From Natronomonas halophila (GTDB lineage Archaea; Halobacteriota; Halobacteria; Halobacteriales; Haloarculaceae), in NCBI RefSeq assembly GCF_013391085.1, contig NZ_CP058334.1, positions 1,736,001 to 1,800,000 of the forward strand: a DNA stretch of 64,000 bases. The letters are read 5' to 3'. Position numbers and translations under genes: made by a program. Position 1 is the stretch's first letter. Every line of letters begins with the position of its first letter. This document shows, in pieces, positions 41,679 to 50,222 of this stretch. The notes under the pieces were generated by a model. The model saw only the letters and a program-made list of their open reading frames with translations. It had not been told where the DNA came from and did no database searches.

Positions 41679-43064
41679 ATGGGAATCCCCGGTGAGGGTA
41701 CATACTCCCCCCAACAGAATCGGCGTCTCGACGAGCACGGCTTCGAGACGATTCGAGCGGAGTTCGTCGGCGCCGACCTCGACCGGCATCTCGCGCTGTT
41801 CTACGAGTCCCGCGACCTGCAGTTGACCGTCGCGGCGGCCTTCGTCGACCACACGCTCACGCAGGGAAAGCAGTGTCTGTACCTGGTCGATGACAACACG
41901 GCCGACGCGGTCGAGACGGCGCTCCGTGCGGCCGGCATCGACGTCGAGCGGCGTGTGGCGGACGGCGATCTGGTGATTCGAGACGCGGAATCGGTGTATC
42001 TCGACGCCGAGTTCGACCCCGAGACGCTGCTGGAAACGCTGGACGAACGCACCGACGAGAGCATCGCCGAGGGCTACGAGGGCCTCGGCGTCGTCGGCGA
42101 GAACACGTGGTGTTTCCATACGGCCGGCACGTTCGACCGCATCCTCGAGTTCGAAGCCCAGTTCGACACGCGGTGTCCCGACCTGCCGATCACCGCCCTC
42201 TGTCAGTACGACCTCACGCGGTTCTCCGAGGAATCCATCGCCAAGGCGCTGTGGACCCACCGACAGATTATCTACCGGGGCCGGCTCTGTCAGAACCCCT
42301 ACTACGTCCCGCCGGAGGAGTACACCGACTCGCGGAACCCGGAGTTGAACGCCCGGCTCATGCTCGAACAGACCTACGACCTCTCGCAGGCCCAGCGCGG
42401 GATTCAGCAACGCGAACAGCGGCTCGCGGTCCTGAACCGGGCGCTCAGACACAACATCCGCAACGACCTCAACATCATCGCGGGCTATCTCGAACTCATC
42501 GGGGACCGCACCGACCTCTCGGCGACCGAACGCGAGTGGCTGACGACCGCACGGCAGCACGTCGACGACGTGGTCGAGATGGCCGAGAAAGCCCGGCACA
42601 TCGAACGAACGCTCTCGAACTCGCGGGTCGAACCGACGGACCTCGGCGAGGTCATCGAGGAGGTAACCGCGACCATCGAGGCGGAGTTTCCGGACGCACG
42701 GGTCTCGGTTAGCGGCGACCGGCACGTGACCGTGCTGACGGATACGAACCTCGACGTCGCCCTGCTGGAACTCGCCACCAACGCCATCGTCCACCAGAAA
42801 ACCGAGACGCCGTCTGTGACCTTCGACGTCGCGACGCCGACGGAGGGTCCGGTCCGCCTCGAAATCCGCAATCCCGGTCCGCCGATTCCCGACCAGGACC
42901 GCCGTGCGCTGCGTGAGGGCCGGGAGACGGCGCTGGAACACAGCAGCGGTCTCGGCCTCTGGATCGTCAAGTGGGTCGTCGAGGAGGCCCACGGCAGCCT
43001 CTACTTCCCGAACGGCGACGAGGAGTGCCGCGTCGGCATCGAACTCCCGCGGGTGACGAATTAA
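41679..43064 (+). CDS. MEDS-domain sensor histidine kinase
   Basis: 461 residues. The first about 215 form a MEDS/DcmR-type sensor domain (HLALFYESRDLQLTVAAAF...; FDRILEFEAQFD), which in other proteins senses C1 compounds. A coiled-coil linker (QQREQRLAVLNRAL) leads to the phospho-acceptor His around residue 255 (RALRHNIRNDLN), and the ATPase domain carries NAIVHQ and SSGLGLWIVKW. No membrane segment or response regulator is nearby. Confidence 0.85.
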   Translation: MGIPGEGTYSPQQNRRLDEHGFETIRAEFVGADLDRHLALFYESRDLQLTVAAAFVDHTLTQGKQCLYLVDDNTADAVETALRAAGIDVERRVADGDLVIRDAESVYLDAEFDPETLLETLDERTDESIAEGYEGLGVVGENTWCFHTAGTFDRILEFEAQFDTRCPDLPITALCQYDLTRFSEESIAKALWTHRQIIYRGRLCQNPYYVPPEEYTDSRNPELNARLMLEQTYDLSQAQRGIQQREQRLAVLNRALRHNIRNDLNIIAGYLELIGDRTDLSATEREWLTTARQHVDDVVEMAEKARHIERTLSNSRVEPTDLGEVIEEVTATIEAEFPDARVSVSGDRHVTVLTDTNLDVALLELATNAIVHQKTETPSVTFDVATPTEGPVRLEIRNPGPPIPDQDRRALREGRETALEHSSGLGLWIVKWVVEEAHGSLYFPNGDEECRVGIELPRVTN

Positions 43065-43085
43065 GGCGCCGTCGGCGTCTGACGC

Positions 43086-43094
43086 GGTTTTATC
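43086..43094 (+). promoter_or_regulatory. TATA element for the 43119 gene
   Basis: GGTTTTATC about 28 bases before ATG 43119. Confidence 0.5.
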
Positions 43095-43118
43095 TCCTCA
43101 CCTGGCTTACCGACGGCT

Positions 43119-43382
43119 ATGGGTCTTCAGGGAACGCTGCTGTGGCCGGTCACTAAACTCGCCGGATGGGTCGACAATAATCCGCTGAGTGCGGTCGGCG
43201 TCGTCGTCGCCCTCGGGGCGCTTGTCGCCCTCCTCGTCTCCGCTGATATCGTTCTGGGCGGCCAGCGGACGATTTCGAGTACGAGCGCCGCGACGGCGAT
43301 TTCGGAGACGGTCCTCGCACAGCCAGCCTATGCCGTCATTGCGCTGGCCGGGATGGCCGTCTTCCTCTTCTACGACGGATAG
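43119..43382 (+). CDS. Small two-span membrane protein
   Basis: 87 residues with helices at about 22-44 and 66-84, after a short N-terminal segment (MGLQGTLLWPVTKLAGW). It ends 9 bases before the convergent metY stop. Unknown function. Confidence 0.6.
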   Translation: MGLQGTLLWPVTKLAGWVDNNPLSAVGVVVALGALVALLVSADIVLGGQRTISSTSAATAISETVLAQPAYAVIALAGMAVFLFYDG

Positions 43383-43391
43383 CGCGCCGAA

Positions 43392-44696
43392 TCAGGTCGC
43401 GTCCTCGATGGCCGCATCGAGGTCCGCGATGATGGTGTCGACGTCCTCCAGGCCGACCGACAGTCGCACGAGGTCGTCGGTGACGCCGCTCGCCTGCTTT
43501 TCCTCGTCGGTGAGTTGCTGGTGGGTCGTCGAGGCGGGGTGGATGATGAGCGTCTTGGCGTCGCCGACGTTCGCCAGCAGACTCGCGAGGTCGGTCGATT
43601 CGGTGGTCCGCTTTGCGGCCTCGTAGCCGGCCTCGAGTCCGAAGGTAATCATGCCGCCGTAGCCGTCCAGATACTCGCTGGCGGTCTCGTGGGTTTCGTG
43701 GCTTTCGAGGCCGGGGTAGGTGACCCACGAAACCTCGGGGTGGTCGTCGAGATACTCGGCGACGGCCATCGCGTTCTCGCAGTGGCGTTCCATCCGCATC
43801 GGGAGGGTTTCGAGGCCCTGAATCGTCGTCCACGCGTCGAAGGGCGCCTGCTGGTTGCCGAGGTCACGGAGGCCGCGGGTCCGGGCGGTGTAGGCGAAGG
43901 CCGCCTCGCCGAACGTCTCGGAGAAGTTGATGCCGTGGTAGGCCGGGTTCGGCTTCGCGATTTCGGGGAAGCGGTCGGCGTGCTCGTCCCACGGGAATGA
44001 ACCGCCGTCGACGAGAACGCCGCCGATGGTCGTTCCGGAGCCGTGAATCCACTTGGTCGTGGAGTTCCAGACGAGGTCGGCGCCGTGTTCCAGCGGGCGG
44101 CAGAGCGCGGGGGTCGCGAAGGTGTTGTCGACGAACAGCGGCACGCCGTTGTCGTGGGCGATTTCGGCCAACCGTTCGAAGTCGGGCGTGACGAGGGCGG
44201 GATTGCCGATGGTCTCACAGTGGACGAAGGCGGTATCCTCGTCGATAGCTTCCTCGTAGGCCTCGTAGTCGAGCGTGTCGACGAAGCGGGTTTCGACGCC
44301 GCGGCGCTCGACGGTGTGGGTGAGGTAGGTGTAGGTGCCGCCGTACAGCGACGACGCCGAGACGATGTTGTCGCCCGCCGACGCGAGGACGAAGGTTGCG
44401 AGGTCGAAGGACGCCATCCCCGAGGAGGTGGCGATGGCGGCGACGCCGCCCTCCAGTGTCGCCAGCCGCTGTTCGAGGACGGCGTTGGTCGGGTTCATAA
44501 TCCGGGAGTAGATGTTGCCCGGTTCCCGAAGCGCGAAGAGGTCCGCGGCGTGTTCGGCGTCCTCGAACTCGTAGGAGGTGGTCTGATAGATGGGCGGTGC
44601 GCGCGCGCCCGTCGTCGGATCTGCTTCCTGTCCTGCGTGCAGCGAGTCGGTGTACAGGTCGTCCCTGTCGAACATATCCGAGGGGTTAACCGCCAT
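43392..44696 (-). CDS. metY: O-acetylhomoserine sulfhydrylase (MetY), copy 1
   Basis: 434 residues, PLP-dependent. The cofactor lysine is in [12 protein letters not shown], and PLP-phosphate contacts include SSLYGGTY. The gene is the third of a metY-metX-metY block. MetY replaces the acetyl group of O-acetylhomoserine with sulfide (homocysteine) or, with methanethiol, gives methionine. A cystathionine gamma-synthase-like role is also possible. A spacer of 39 bases separates it from metX. It is about as long as copy 2 and clearly its paralogue. Confidence 0.88.
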   Translation of the reverse strand: MAVNPSDMFDRDDLYTDSLHAGQEADPTTGARAPPIYQTTSYEFEDAEHAADLFALREPGNIYSRIMNPTNAVLEQRLATLEGGVAAIATSSGMASFDLATFVLASAGDNIVSASSLYGGTYTYLTHTVERRGVETRFVDTLDYEAYEEAIDEDTAFVHCETIGNPALVTPDFERLAEIAHDNGVPLFVDNTFATPALCRPLEHGADLVWNSTTKWIHGSGTTIGGVLVDGGSFPWDEHADRFPEIAKPNPAYHGINFSETFGEAAFAYTARTRGLRDLGNQQAPFDAWTTIQGLETLPMRMERHCENAMAVAEYLDDHPEVSWVTYPGLESHETHETASEYLDGYGGMITFGLEAGYEAAKRTTESTDLASLLANVGDAKTLIIHPASTTHQQLTDEEKQASGVTDDLVRLSVGLEDVDTIIADLDAAIEDAT

Positions 44697-44735
44697 CGTA
44701 GTAAACCCACCCCCGAACGACTTTTTAAGGGGAGT

Positions 44736-45944
44736 TCAGTCAGAAAAAAGGCTGGTGTGGACGGGGGCGAACTCGTCGCCCTCGTCGTCGCGTTCGACGG
44801 TATCGGAGACGGCCTTGCCGCGGACGCCCGAGGCGAGGAAGTCGTCGACGGGCGGGCCGACGCGGTCCGGTTCGACGAGGAAGGCGTCGTGGCCGTGGTC
44901 CGAATCGATGACGTGGTGGGCGGTAGCGGTGTCGCTGGCGCGGAACGCCTCCGCGAGCGATTCGCACTGCTCGGTCGTGAAATGCCAGTCGCCGGTAAAG
45001 GAGACGAGCAGGGCCTCGCCGTCGAAGGCTGCCAGCGCGTCGGCGTCGTTCTCGTAGCCCGACGCGAGGTCGTAGTTGTCCATCGCCCGCGTGAGGTAGA
45101 GATACGAGTTGGCGTCGAACCGCTGGGCGAACTTCTCGCCCTGATAGTCGAGGTAAGATTCGACCTCACGATAGGGGAAGAAACCGGCGGCGGGGTCGCT
45201 GGGGAACGTGTCGCGGCCGGCGTCCATCCCGGCGGAGCGGCGGCCGAACTTGTCCTCCATCGATGATTTCGAGAGGTACATGACGTGGCCGATCTGTCTG
45301 GCCAGCGCCAGCCCCTCGACCGGCGGGTCGCTGTCCTCGCCGTAGTAGTCGCCGCCGTTCCAGTTCGGGTCGGTCGTAATCGAGCGGCGGGCGATGGCAT
45401 CCAGCGCGAGACACTGGGGGTCCAGTCGGGCCGCGGCGGCGATGACGATGACGCGGTCGGCGTGGTCCGGGTGGCGTTTCGCCCAGTCCAGCGCGTTCAT
45501 CCCGCCGACGGAGCCGCCGATGACGGCATGGAGGTTCGGAATCCCTAACTCGTCGAGCAGGCGACGCTGGGCGCGGGTCCAGTCGCCGACCGTGACGGCG
45601 GGGAACTCGGTGCCCCACGGTTCACCCGTCTCCGGGTTCGTGGTCGCCGGTCCCGACGACCCGTAGCAGGAGCCGGGCACGTTTGCGCAGATAACGTAGT
45701 ACTCGGTCGTATCGACGGCTTTGCCGGGGCCGACGATGTCGTCCCACCACGCGTGGGCCTGGCCGGCGGTATCCGCGCGGCGGCGCGACCCGGCGACGTG
45801 GGCGCTGCCGGTCAGGGCATGACAGACCAACACGGCGTTGTCGCCCGTAAAGTCGCCGTAGGTCTCGTAGGCGATTTCGAGGTCGGCGACGGACTCGCCG
45901 CACTCGAAGGTGAACTCGCCGAGGGAGACTGTCTCCTGTGTCAT
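44736..45944 (-). CDS. metX: Homoserine O-acetyltransferase
   Basis: 402 residues of the alpha/beta-hydrolase fold. Nucleophile elbow [12 protein letters not shown], and catalytic Asp and His in [11 protein letters not shown] and [10 protein letters not shown]. The [14 protein letters not shown] stretch near residue 40 is typical of MetX. It acetylates L-homoserine with acetyl-CoA, giving the substrate of MetY. It starts four bases inside the metY copy 2 stop, so translation is coupled. Confidence 0.92.
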   Translation of the reverse strand: MTQETVSLGEFTFECGESVADLEIAYETYGDFTGDNAVLVCHALTGSAHVAGSRRRADTAGQAHAWWDDIVGPGKAVDTTEYYVICANVPGSCYGSSGPATTNPETGEPWGTEFPAVTVGDWTRAQRRLLDELGIPNLHAVIGGSVGGMNALDWAKRHPDHADRVIVIAAAARLDPQCLALDAIARRSITTDPNWNGGDYYGEDSDPPVEGLALARQIGHVMYLSKSSMEDKFGRRSAGMDAGRDTFPSDPAAGFFPYREVESYLDYQGEKFAQRFDANSYLYLTRAMDNYDLASGYENDADALAAFDGEALLVSFTGDWHFTTEQCESLAEAFRASDTATAHHVIDSDHGHDAFLVEPDRVGPPVDDFLASGVRGKAVSDTVERDDEGDEFAPVHTSLFSD

Positions 45945-47239
45945 AGTACGCTATCGAGGTCCGCGATGATGTCGTCGACGTCCTCGACGCCGACCGAGAG
46001 CCGAATCAGGTCGGGTGTGACGCCGCTCGCGCGCTGTTCGTCCTCGGTCAACTGGGCGTGGGTCGTGGAGGCGGGATGGATGACGAGCGACCGGGCGTCG
46101 CCGATGTTGGCGAGGAACTTCGCGACCTCGGTGTCCTCACAGACCCGCTTGCCGGCCTCGTAGCCGCCTTCGGGGCCGAAGGCTATCATGCCGCCGTAGC
46201 CGCCCTCTAAGTATTTCGAGGCGGCGTCGTGGGTCTCGTGGTTTTCGAGGCCGGGATAGGTGACCCACGCGACTTCGGGATGGTCGTCGAGATACTCGGC
46301 GACGATTTGGGCGTTCTCGCAGTGGCGTTCCATCCGCAACTGGAGGGTCTCGACGCCCTGGAGGGTCGCCCACGCGTCGAAGGGGGATTGCTGGTCGCCC
46401 AGCGTGCGGGTCGCGCGCTGGCGGGCGGCCATCGTAAAGGCCCGGTCGCCGAACCGTTCGGTGAAGACGACGCCGTCGAAGGCGGGGTTCGGGGCGCCGA
46501 TTTCGGGGTACTTCTCCGGGTATTCGTCGAAGGGGAAGGAGCCGTCGTCGACGAGAATCCCGCCGAGGGTGGTCCCGGAGCCGTGAATCCACTTGGTCGT
46601 GGAGTTCCAGACGATGTCGGCGCCGTGTTCGAGCGGCCGACAGAGCGCGGGGGTCGCGAAGGTGTTGTCGACGACGAGGGGGATGCCGTGGTCGTGGGCC
46701 ACGTCGGCGATTTCCTCCAGCGGCGGCGTCACCAGCGAGGGGTTGCCGACCGTCTCACAGTGGACGTAGGCGGTGTCCTCGTCGATTGCCTCGGCGTAGG
46801 CCTGCGGGTCCAGCGTGTCGACGAAGCGGGCCTCGATGCCCCGGCGGCCGGCGGTGTGGGTGAGATAGGTATGGGTGCCGCCGTAAATCGAGGAGGCCGA
46901 GACGACGTTGTCGCCGTCCTCGGCGAGGACGAGCGTGGCGGCGTCGAGCGCGCCCATGCCCGAGGCGGTGGCGAGGGCGTCGGTGCCGCCTTCGAGGGAG
47001 GCCAGTCGCTCTTCGAGCGCGCGCACGGTCGGATTGGCGATACGCGAGTAGACGTTGCCCTGGTCTTCCAGCGCATAGCGCGAGGCCGCGATGTCGGCGT
47101 CCGGAAACTCGTAGGAGGTGGTCTGATAGATGGGCGGCGCGGCGGCGCCCGTCTCCGGGTCCGGGCCCTGCCCGATATGGAGACACCGCGTGCCGAACCC
47201 GAGGCCGTCGCCCCCTCGCTGCAGCTCCTCGTTACTCAT
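45941..47239 (-). CDS. metY: O-acetylhomoserine sulfhydrylase (MetY), copy 2
   Basis: 432 residues from ATG 47239 ([12 protein letters not shown]). Same PLP-site motifs as copy 1 ([20 protein letters not shown]) and a similar C-terminus ([18 protein letters not shown]). First gene of the leftward unit metY-metX-metY. A CTATAA-box at 47267-47272 lies about 28 bases before this ATG, predicting a leaderless transcript. Two MetY copies flanking MetX suggest division of labour between sulfide and another thiol, or dosage. Confidence 0.88.
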   Translation of the reverse strand: MSNEELQRGGDGLGFGTRCLHIGQGPDPETGAAAPPIYQTTSYEFPDADIAASRYALEDQGNVYSRIANPTVRALEERLASLEGGTDALATASGMGALDAATLVLAEDGDNVVSASSIYGGTHTYLTHTAGRRGIEARFVDTLDPQAYAEAIDEDTAYVHCETVGNPSLVTPPLEEIADVAHDHGIPLVVDNTFATPALCRPLEHGADIVWNSTTKWIHGSGTTLGGILVDDGSFPFDEYPEKYPEIGAPNPAFDGVVFTERFGDRAFTMAARQRATRTLGDQQSPFDAWATLQGVETLQLRMERHCENAQIVAEYLDDHPEVAWVTYPGLENHETHDAASKYLEGGYGGMIAFGPEGGYEAGKRVCEDTEVAKFLANIGDARSLVIHPASTTHAQLTEDEQRASGVTPDLIRLSVGVEDVDDIIADLDSVL

Positions 47240-47266
47240 GTATGGTATGCATATCACTCTAGTCTT

Positions 47267-47272
47267 CTATAA
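47267..47272 (-). promoter_or_regulatory. TATA element for the metY-metX-metY operon
   Basis: TTATAG read on the minus strand, about 28 bases before ATG 47239. ACTAG/CTAGT half-sites flank it, so a regulator site is possible. The position decides for the start at 47239 rather than the ATG at 47257. Confidence 0.55.
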
Positions 47273-47384
47273 CCACTAGTTACGGCAAGAATTGCTTACC
47301 ATGGGTGGGCGACACATTCGGGGCGCGTCGGGAATAGCCACGGCTGGCCGGTCGCGGCGTGCCGAAGAAAGGCGAAGGTCGTCG

Positions 47385-47777
47385 TTAGACGTTGTCGGGG
47401 GTTTCGGCGTCGTCCTCGACGGCGCGCTTCATGGACTCGCGGCGGGCCTTGGCGTCGCGGCCCGTACAGTCCAGCAGGAACTCGTTTTTGGCGTTGTTGG
47501 CGTCCTCGGCGGCGTCGACGTCGCCGGTCTCCAAAAGCTCCTCGAGGTCCCGCTCGACGAAGTCGACGGCCAGTTTGTCCTTCTTGCCGGAGTATTCGAC
47601 GGCGCCCGCGACGACTTTCTCGAAGACGGGGTTGTCGGGGTCGCCGACGACGTGGAGGTCGCTGCCGTTGAACTCCTCTGTACCCGTAATCTCGCCGAAC
47701 GTCTCCTCGATTTTCGCTTCGAGGTCGGGGACTCGTTCTTCGAGGTACTCCCCACGACGCATCTTGTACTCTTCCAT
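47385..47777 (-). CDS. DUF5611-type archaeal protein
   Basis: 130 residues starting MEEYKMRRGEYLEER. A mixed alpha/beta domain with GAVEYSGKKDKLAVDFVERD in the middle and an acidic, helical C-terminus. I assign the family from memory of its N-terminal pattern, so the number is tentative. No catalytic motif. Unknown function. Confidence 0.65.
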   Translation of the reverse strand: MEEYKMRRGEYLEERVPDLEAKIEETFGEITGTEEFNGSDLHVVGDPDNPVFEKVVAGAVEYSGKKDKLAVDFVERDLEELLETGDVDAAEDANNAKNEFLLDCTGRDAKARRESMKRAVEDDAETPDNV

Positions 47778-47825
47778 GGGCGTCCTATCGTAAGCCGACG
47801 GTATACCGTTTTCGAGGTTCGAGGA

Positions 47826-48605
47826 CTACTCGTCGTCCTCGACCAGCCACGCGCCACACTCGGGACAGGGGTCGCCGTCGCGGTACGACGACTCCGCATC
47901 GACCGTAAACTCGCATTCGGGACAGACGATGGTGCCTTCCGGCACCGTGATACCGGCCAGTCGGTCCTCGTTGTCCGACGGTTCGGGTTCCAGTTCGGGT
48001 TCGGGGCCGGGGTCCGGCTCCTCGCCATCCGCCGTCCCGTCCTCGGCGGCTGGCTCGTGGGCTTCCACCACGTCCTCGTCGTCGGGCCACTCGCCGGGTT
48101 CGCGGTCCGGTTCGTCGTCGTCGGTCAGGATTACGGCGTCCTCCTCCTCGGGGTCGCGGTCCTCGATGGTCGACTCCTCCTCGTCCGGCGATTCCGCGAG
48201 TTCGTCGACCGCGGCCGCGGCCTCCTCCGCGGCTTCCTCGGCGGCCGCGTCGGGTTCGGCATCTCCATCGTCCTCGATGATTTCGGCGTCCTCCGCGCCG
48301 CTTCGGTCGACGGCGGCATCGAAGGCGCCACCCTCGCTTGCCCCGGAGGCGGTGTCGCCACCCGCGGCAGCACCGGCGTTGGCGTCGACGTCGGTCGCCG
48401 TCGCGTTCTCGTCGATATCTACCTCGTCGGCATCGACGACGGTGGTGACCTCGGTCGTCTCGGAGACGACGCGCTCCTCGCCGCAGCGCGTACACTCCTC
48501 TAACTCGCGGACCATCGTCACGACCTCGCTACCCTGCTCTTCGCGTTCCGTCTCGGTCCCCGCCGGCTCGAAGGAGTGGCCGAGTATCGAACATTTGAGT
48601 CCCAT
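47826..48605 (-). CDS. Acidic zinc-ribbon protein, unknown function
   Basis: 259 residues from ATG 48605 (MGLKCSILGHSFEP). The N-terminal segment has C5 with a later CTRCGEE pair, and the C-terminus has CPECEF and CPECGAWLV, giving two zinc-binding ends. Between them lies about 140 residues of acidic low-complexity sequence (EDAEIIEDDGDAEPDAAAEE), typical of disordered linkers. It may be a protein-protein adaptor. A longer frame up to 49766 is not supported. Confidence 0.65.
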   Translation of the reverse strand: MGLKCSILGHSFEPAGTETEREEQGSEVVTMVRELEECTRCGEERVVSETTEVTTVVDADEVDIDENATATDVDANAGAAAGGDTASGASEGGAFDAAVDRSGAEDAEIIEDDGDAEPDAAAEEAAEEAAAAVDELAESPDEEESTIEDRDPEEEDAVILTDDDEPDREPGEWPDDEDVVEAHEPAAEDGTADGEEPDPGPEPELEPEPSDNEDRLAGITVPEGTIVCPECEFTVDAESSYRDGDPCPECGAWLVEDDE

Positions 48606-48782
48606 TGGGGGATTGTGCCCGTGTGGAGGGCTTAAAGGTTGATACGGATCGTTGCCGCAAATTACCGGCGAGCACCGAGTCGTACCGGGCGTTCGTCGGT
48701 AAACGACGACGATTCGTATGCGACACCACGGCCGGAAGTTCCCCGGCGAACGGTTAAGACGGACCCGGGCCAAGGCGCGCAT

Positions 48783-49091
48783 ATGCAGGCCAAGCGGGAG
48801 TACCGGGACCGCGACGACGCCCAGGTCGCGGTGCTCGATGCGCTCGTCGACCGAAGCGAGGAGGGGATGACGGTCTTCGAACTCCGCTCCGGCGTCGACG
48901 TCGACATCGATATCGACGAACTGGAGACCGCGCTCGCGGACCTCAAGGAGGCGGGCCTCATCGACGTCGAAAACGACGACGAGGCGATGCGTATCTACCC
49001 CGACGAACGGGTCGTTCCCGAACCGACCAACGGCGACGAGGACGACGGCCCCTCGGTTCTCGACCGACTCCGCGAGAAACTCGGGTTCTGA
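48783..49091 (+). CDS. DUF6432-type winged-helix protein
   Basis: 102 residues from ATG 48783 (MQAKREYRDRDDAQ). The body fits a winged helix (VAVLDALVDRSEEGMTVFEL..., then LKEAGLI), and the tail is acidic and ends DRLREKLGF. DNA binding is likely but not shown. A short 48-base spacer separates it from the GcvT-like gene. Family number is from memory and tentative. Confidence 0.65.
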   Translation: MQAKREYRDRDDAQVAVLDALVDRSEEGMTVFELRSGVDVDIDIDELETALADLKEAGLIDVENDDEAMRIYPDERVVPEPTNGDEDDGPSVLDRLREKLGF

Positions 49092-49139
49092 CGCCCGACT
49101 TCGCGGCTGTTTTACCGCCTCGTCGCCTTTCGTCACACA

Positions 49140-50222
49140 ATGACAGTCGTCGAGGACATCCACGCTGCCCACGGCGCGACGTTCACCGAACGCGGGGGGC
49201 GACGCGTCGCTGCCCACTACGGCCGCCCCGAGCGCGTCCACCGCGCGATTCGGAACGTCGTCGGGGTCATGGAGATGGGATACGGCGTCGTCGAAGTCAC
49301 CGGTGACGACCGCACCGAGTTCGTCGACAACGCGGTCACCAACCGCGTCCCCGGCGAGGACGGCCACGGCGTCTACGCCCTCCTTCTGGACCCGCAAGGG
49401 GCAATCGAGACGGACATCTACGTCTACAACGCCGGCGAGAAACTGCTCTGTTTCACGCCACCCCAGCGGGCCGCTCCCCTCGCCGAGGAATGGGAGGAAA
49501 AGACGTTCATTCAGGACGTCGATATCCGCGTCGCCACCGACGATTTCGGCGTCTTCGGCGTCCACGGCCCGAAGGCAACCGAGAAAATCGCCTCGGTCCT
49601 TACCGGCCCGGGGTCGCCCGACGAACCCCTCTCGTTCGTCCGCGGGACGCTCGGCGACTGGGGGGTCACCATCGTCCGCACCGACGACCTCACCGGCGAG
49701 GAAGGCTACGAGGTCATCTGTGCGGCCGAGGACGCCGCCGACGTCTTCGACGCGCTCATCAATCACGGCCTCAACGCCGCGCCGTTCGGCTACGAGACCT
49801 ACGAGAACCTGACGCTGGAGGCCGGCACGCCGCTGTTCGATACGGAACTTGACGGCAACGTCCCGAACGTCCTCGGCCTCCGGAACGCCCTGGACTTCGA
49901 GAAGGGCTGTTACGTCGGTCAGGAAGTCGTCTCCAAAATCGAGAATCAGGGCCGGCCATCCCGGAAACTGGTCGGTATCCGCCCCGAGTCACTGCCGGAG
50001 GCTGGCGCCGCCGTCTTCGACGGCGACAGCCACGTCGGCGAAATCACGCGCGCCGGCAACTGCCCGACGCTCGAAGGCCCGGCCGCGCTCGCGCTGGTGG
50101 ACTATGGGCTCGATAGCGAGGAACTCACCACGCGCGTTGATGGCGAAGAAATCGACGCCGAAGTCGCCGAACTGCCCTTCGTCGAGGGGTCGGCACAGTC
50201 GCGGCGGCTGCCGCAGTACTGA
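49140..50222 (+). CDS. YgfZ/GcvT-like aminomethyltransferase-fold protein
   Basis: 360 residues. It has the YgfZ/IBA57 signature KGCYVGQE at residues 255-262 rather than the true GcvT pattern, so it is probably a folate-binding protein for iron-sulfur cluster maintenance, not a glycine-cleavage enzyme. The N-terminus (EMGYGVVEVTGDD) and the C-terminal barrel (LVGIRPESLPEAG) fit the fold. No glycine-cleavage genes are adjacent. Confidence 0.82.
   Translation: MTVVEDIHAAHGATFTERGGRRVAAHYGRPERVHRAIRNVVGVMEMGYGVVEVTGDDRTEFVDNAVTNRVPGEDGHGVYALLLDPQGAIETDIYVYNAGEKLLCFTPPQRAAPLAEEWEEKTFIQDVDIRVATDDFGVFGVHGPKATEKIASVLTGPGSPDEPLSFVRGTLGDWGVTIVRTDDLTGEEGYEVICAAEDAADVFDALINHGLNAAPFGYETYENLTLEAGTPLFDTELDGNVPNVLGLRNALDFEKGCYVGQEVVSKIENQGRPSRKLVGIRPESLPEAGAAVFDGDSHVGEITRAGNCPTLEGPAALALVDYGLDSEELTTRVDGEEIDAEVAELPFVEGSAQSRRLPQY

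Noticed and set aside
48606-49766. N-terminal extension of the zinc-ribbon protein
   Set aside because: It would run antisense through the winged-helix and GcvT-like genes; the ATG at 48605 gives a compact start with a metal-binding motif.
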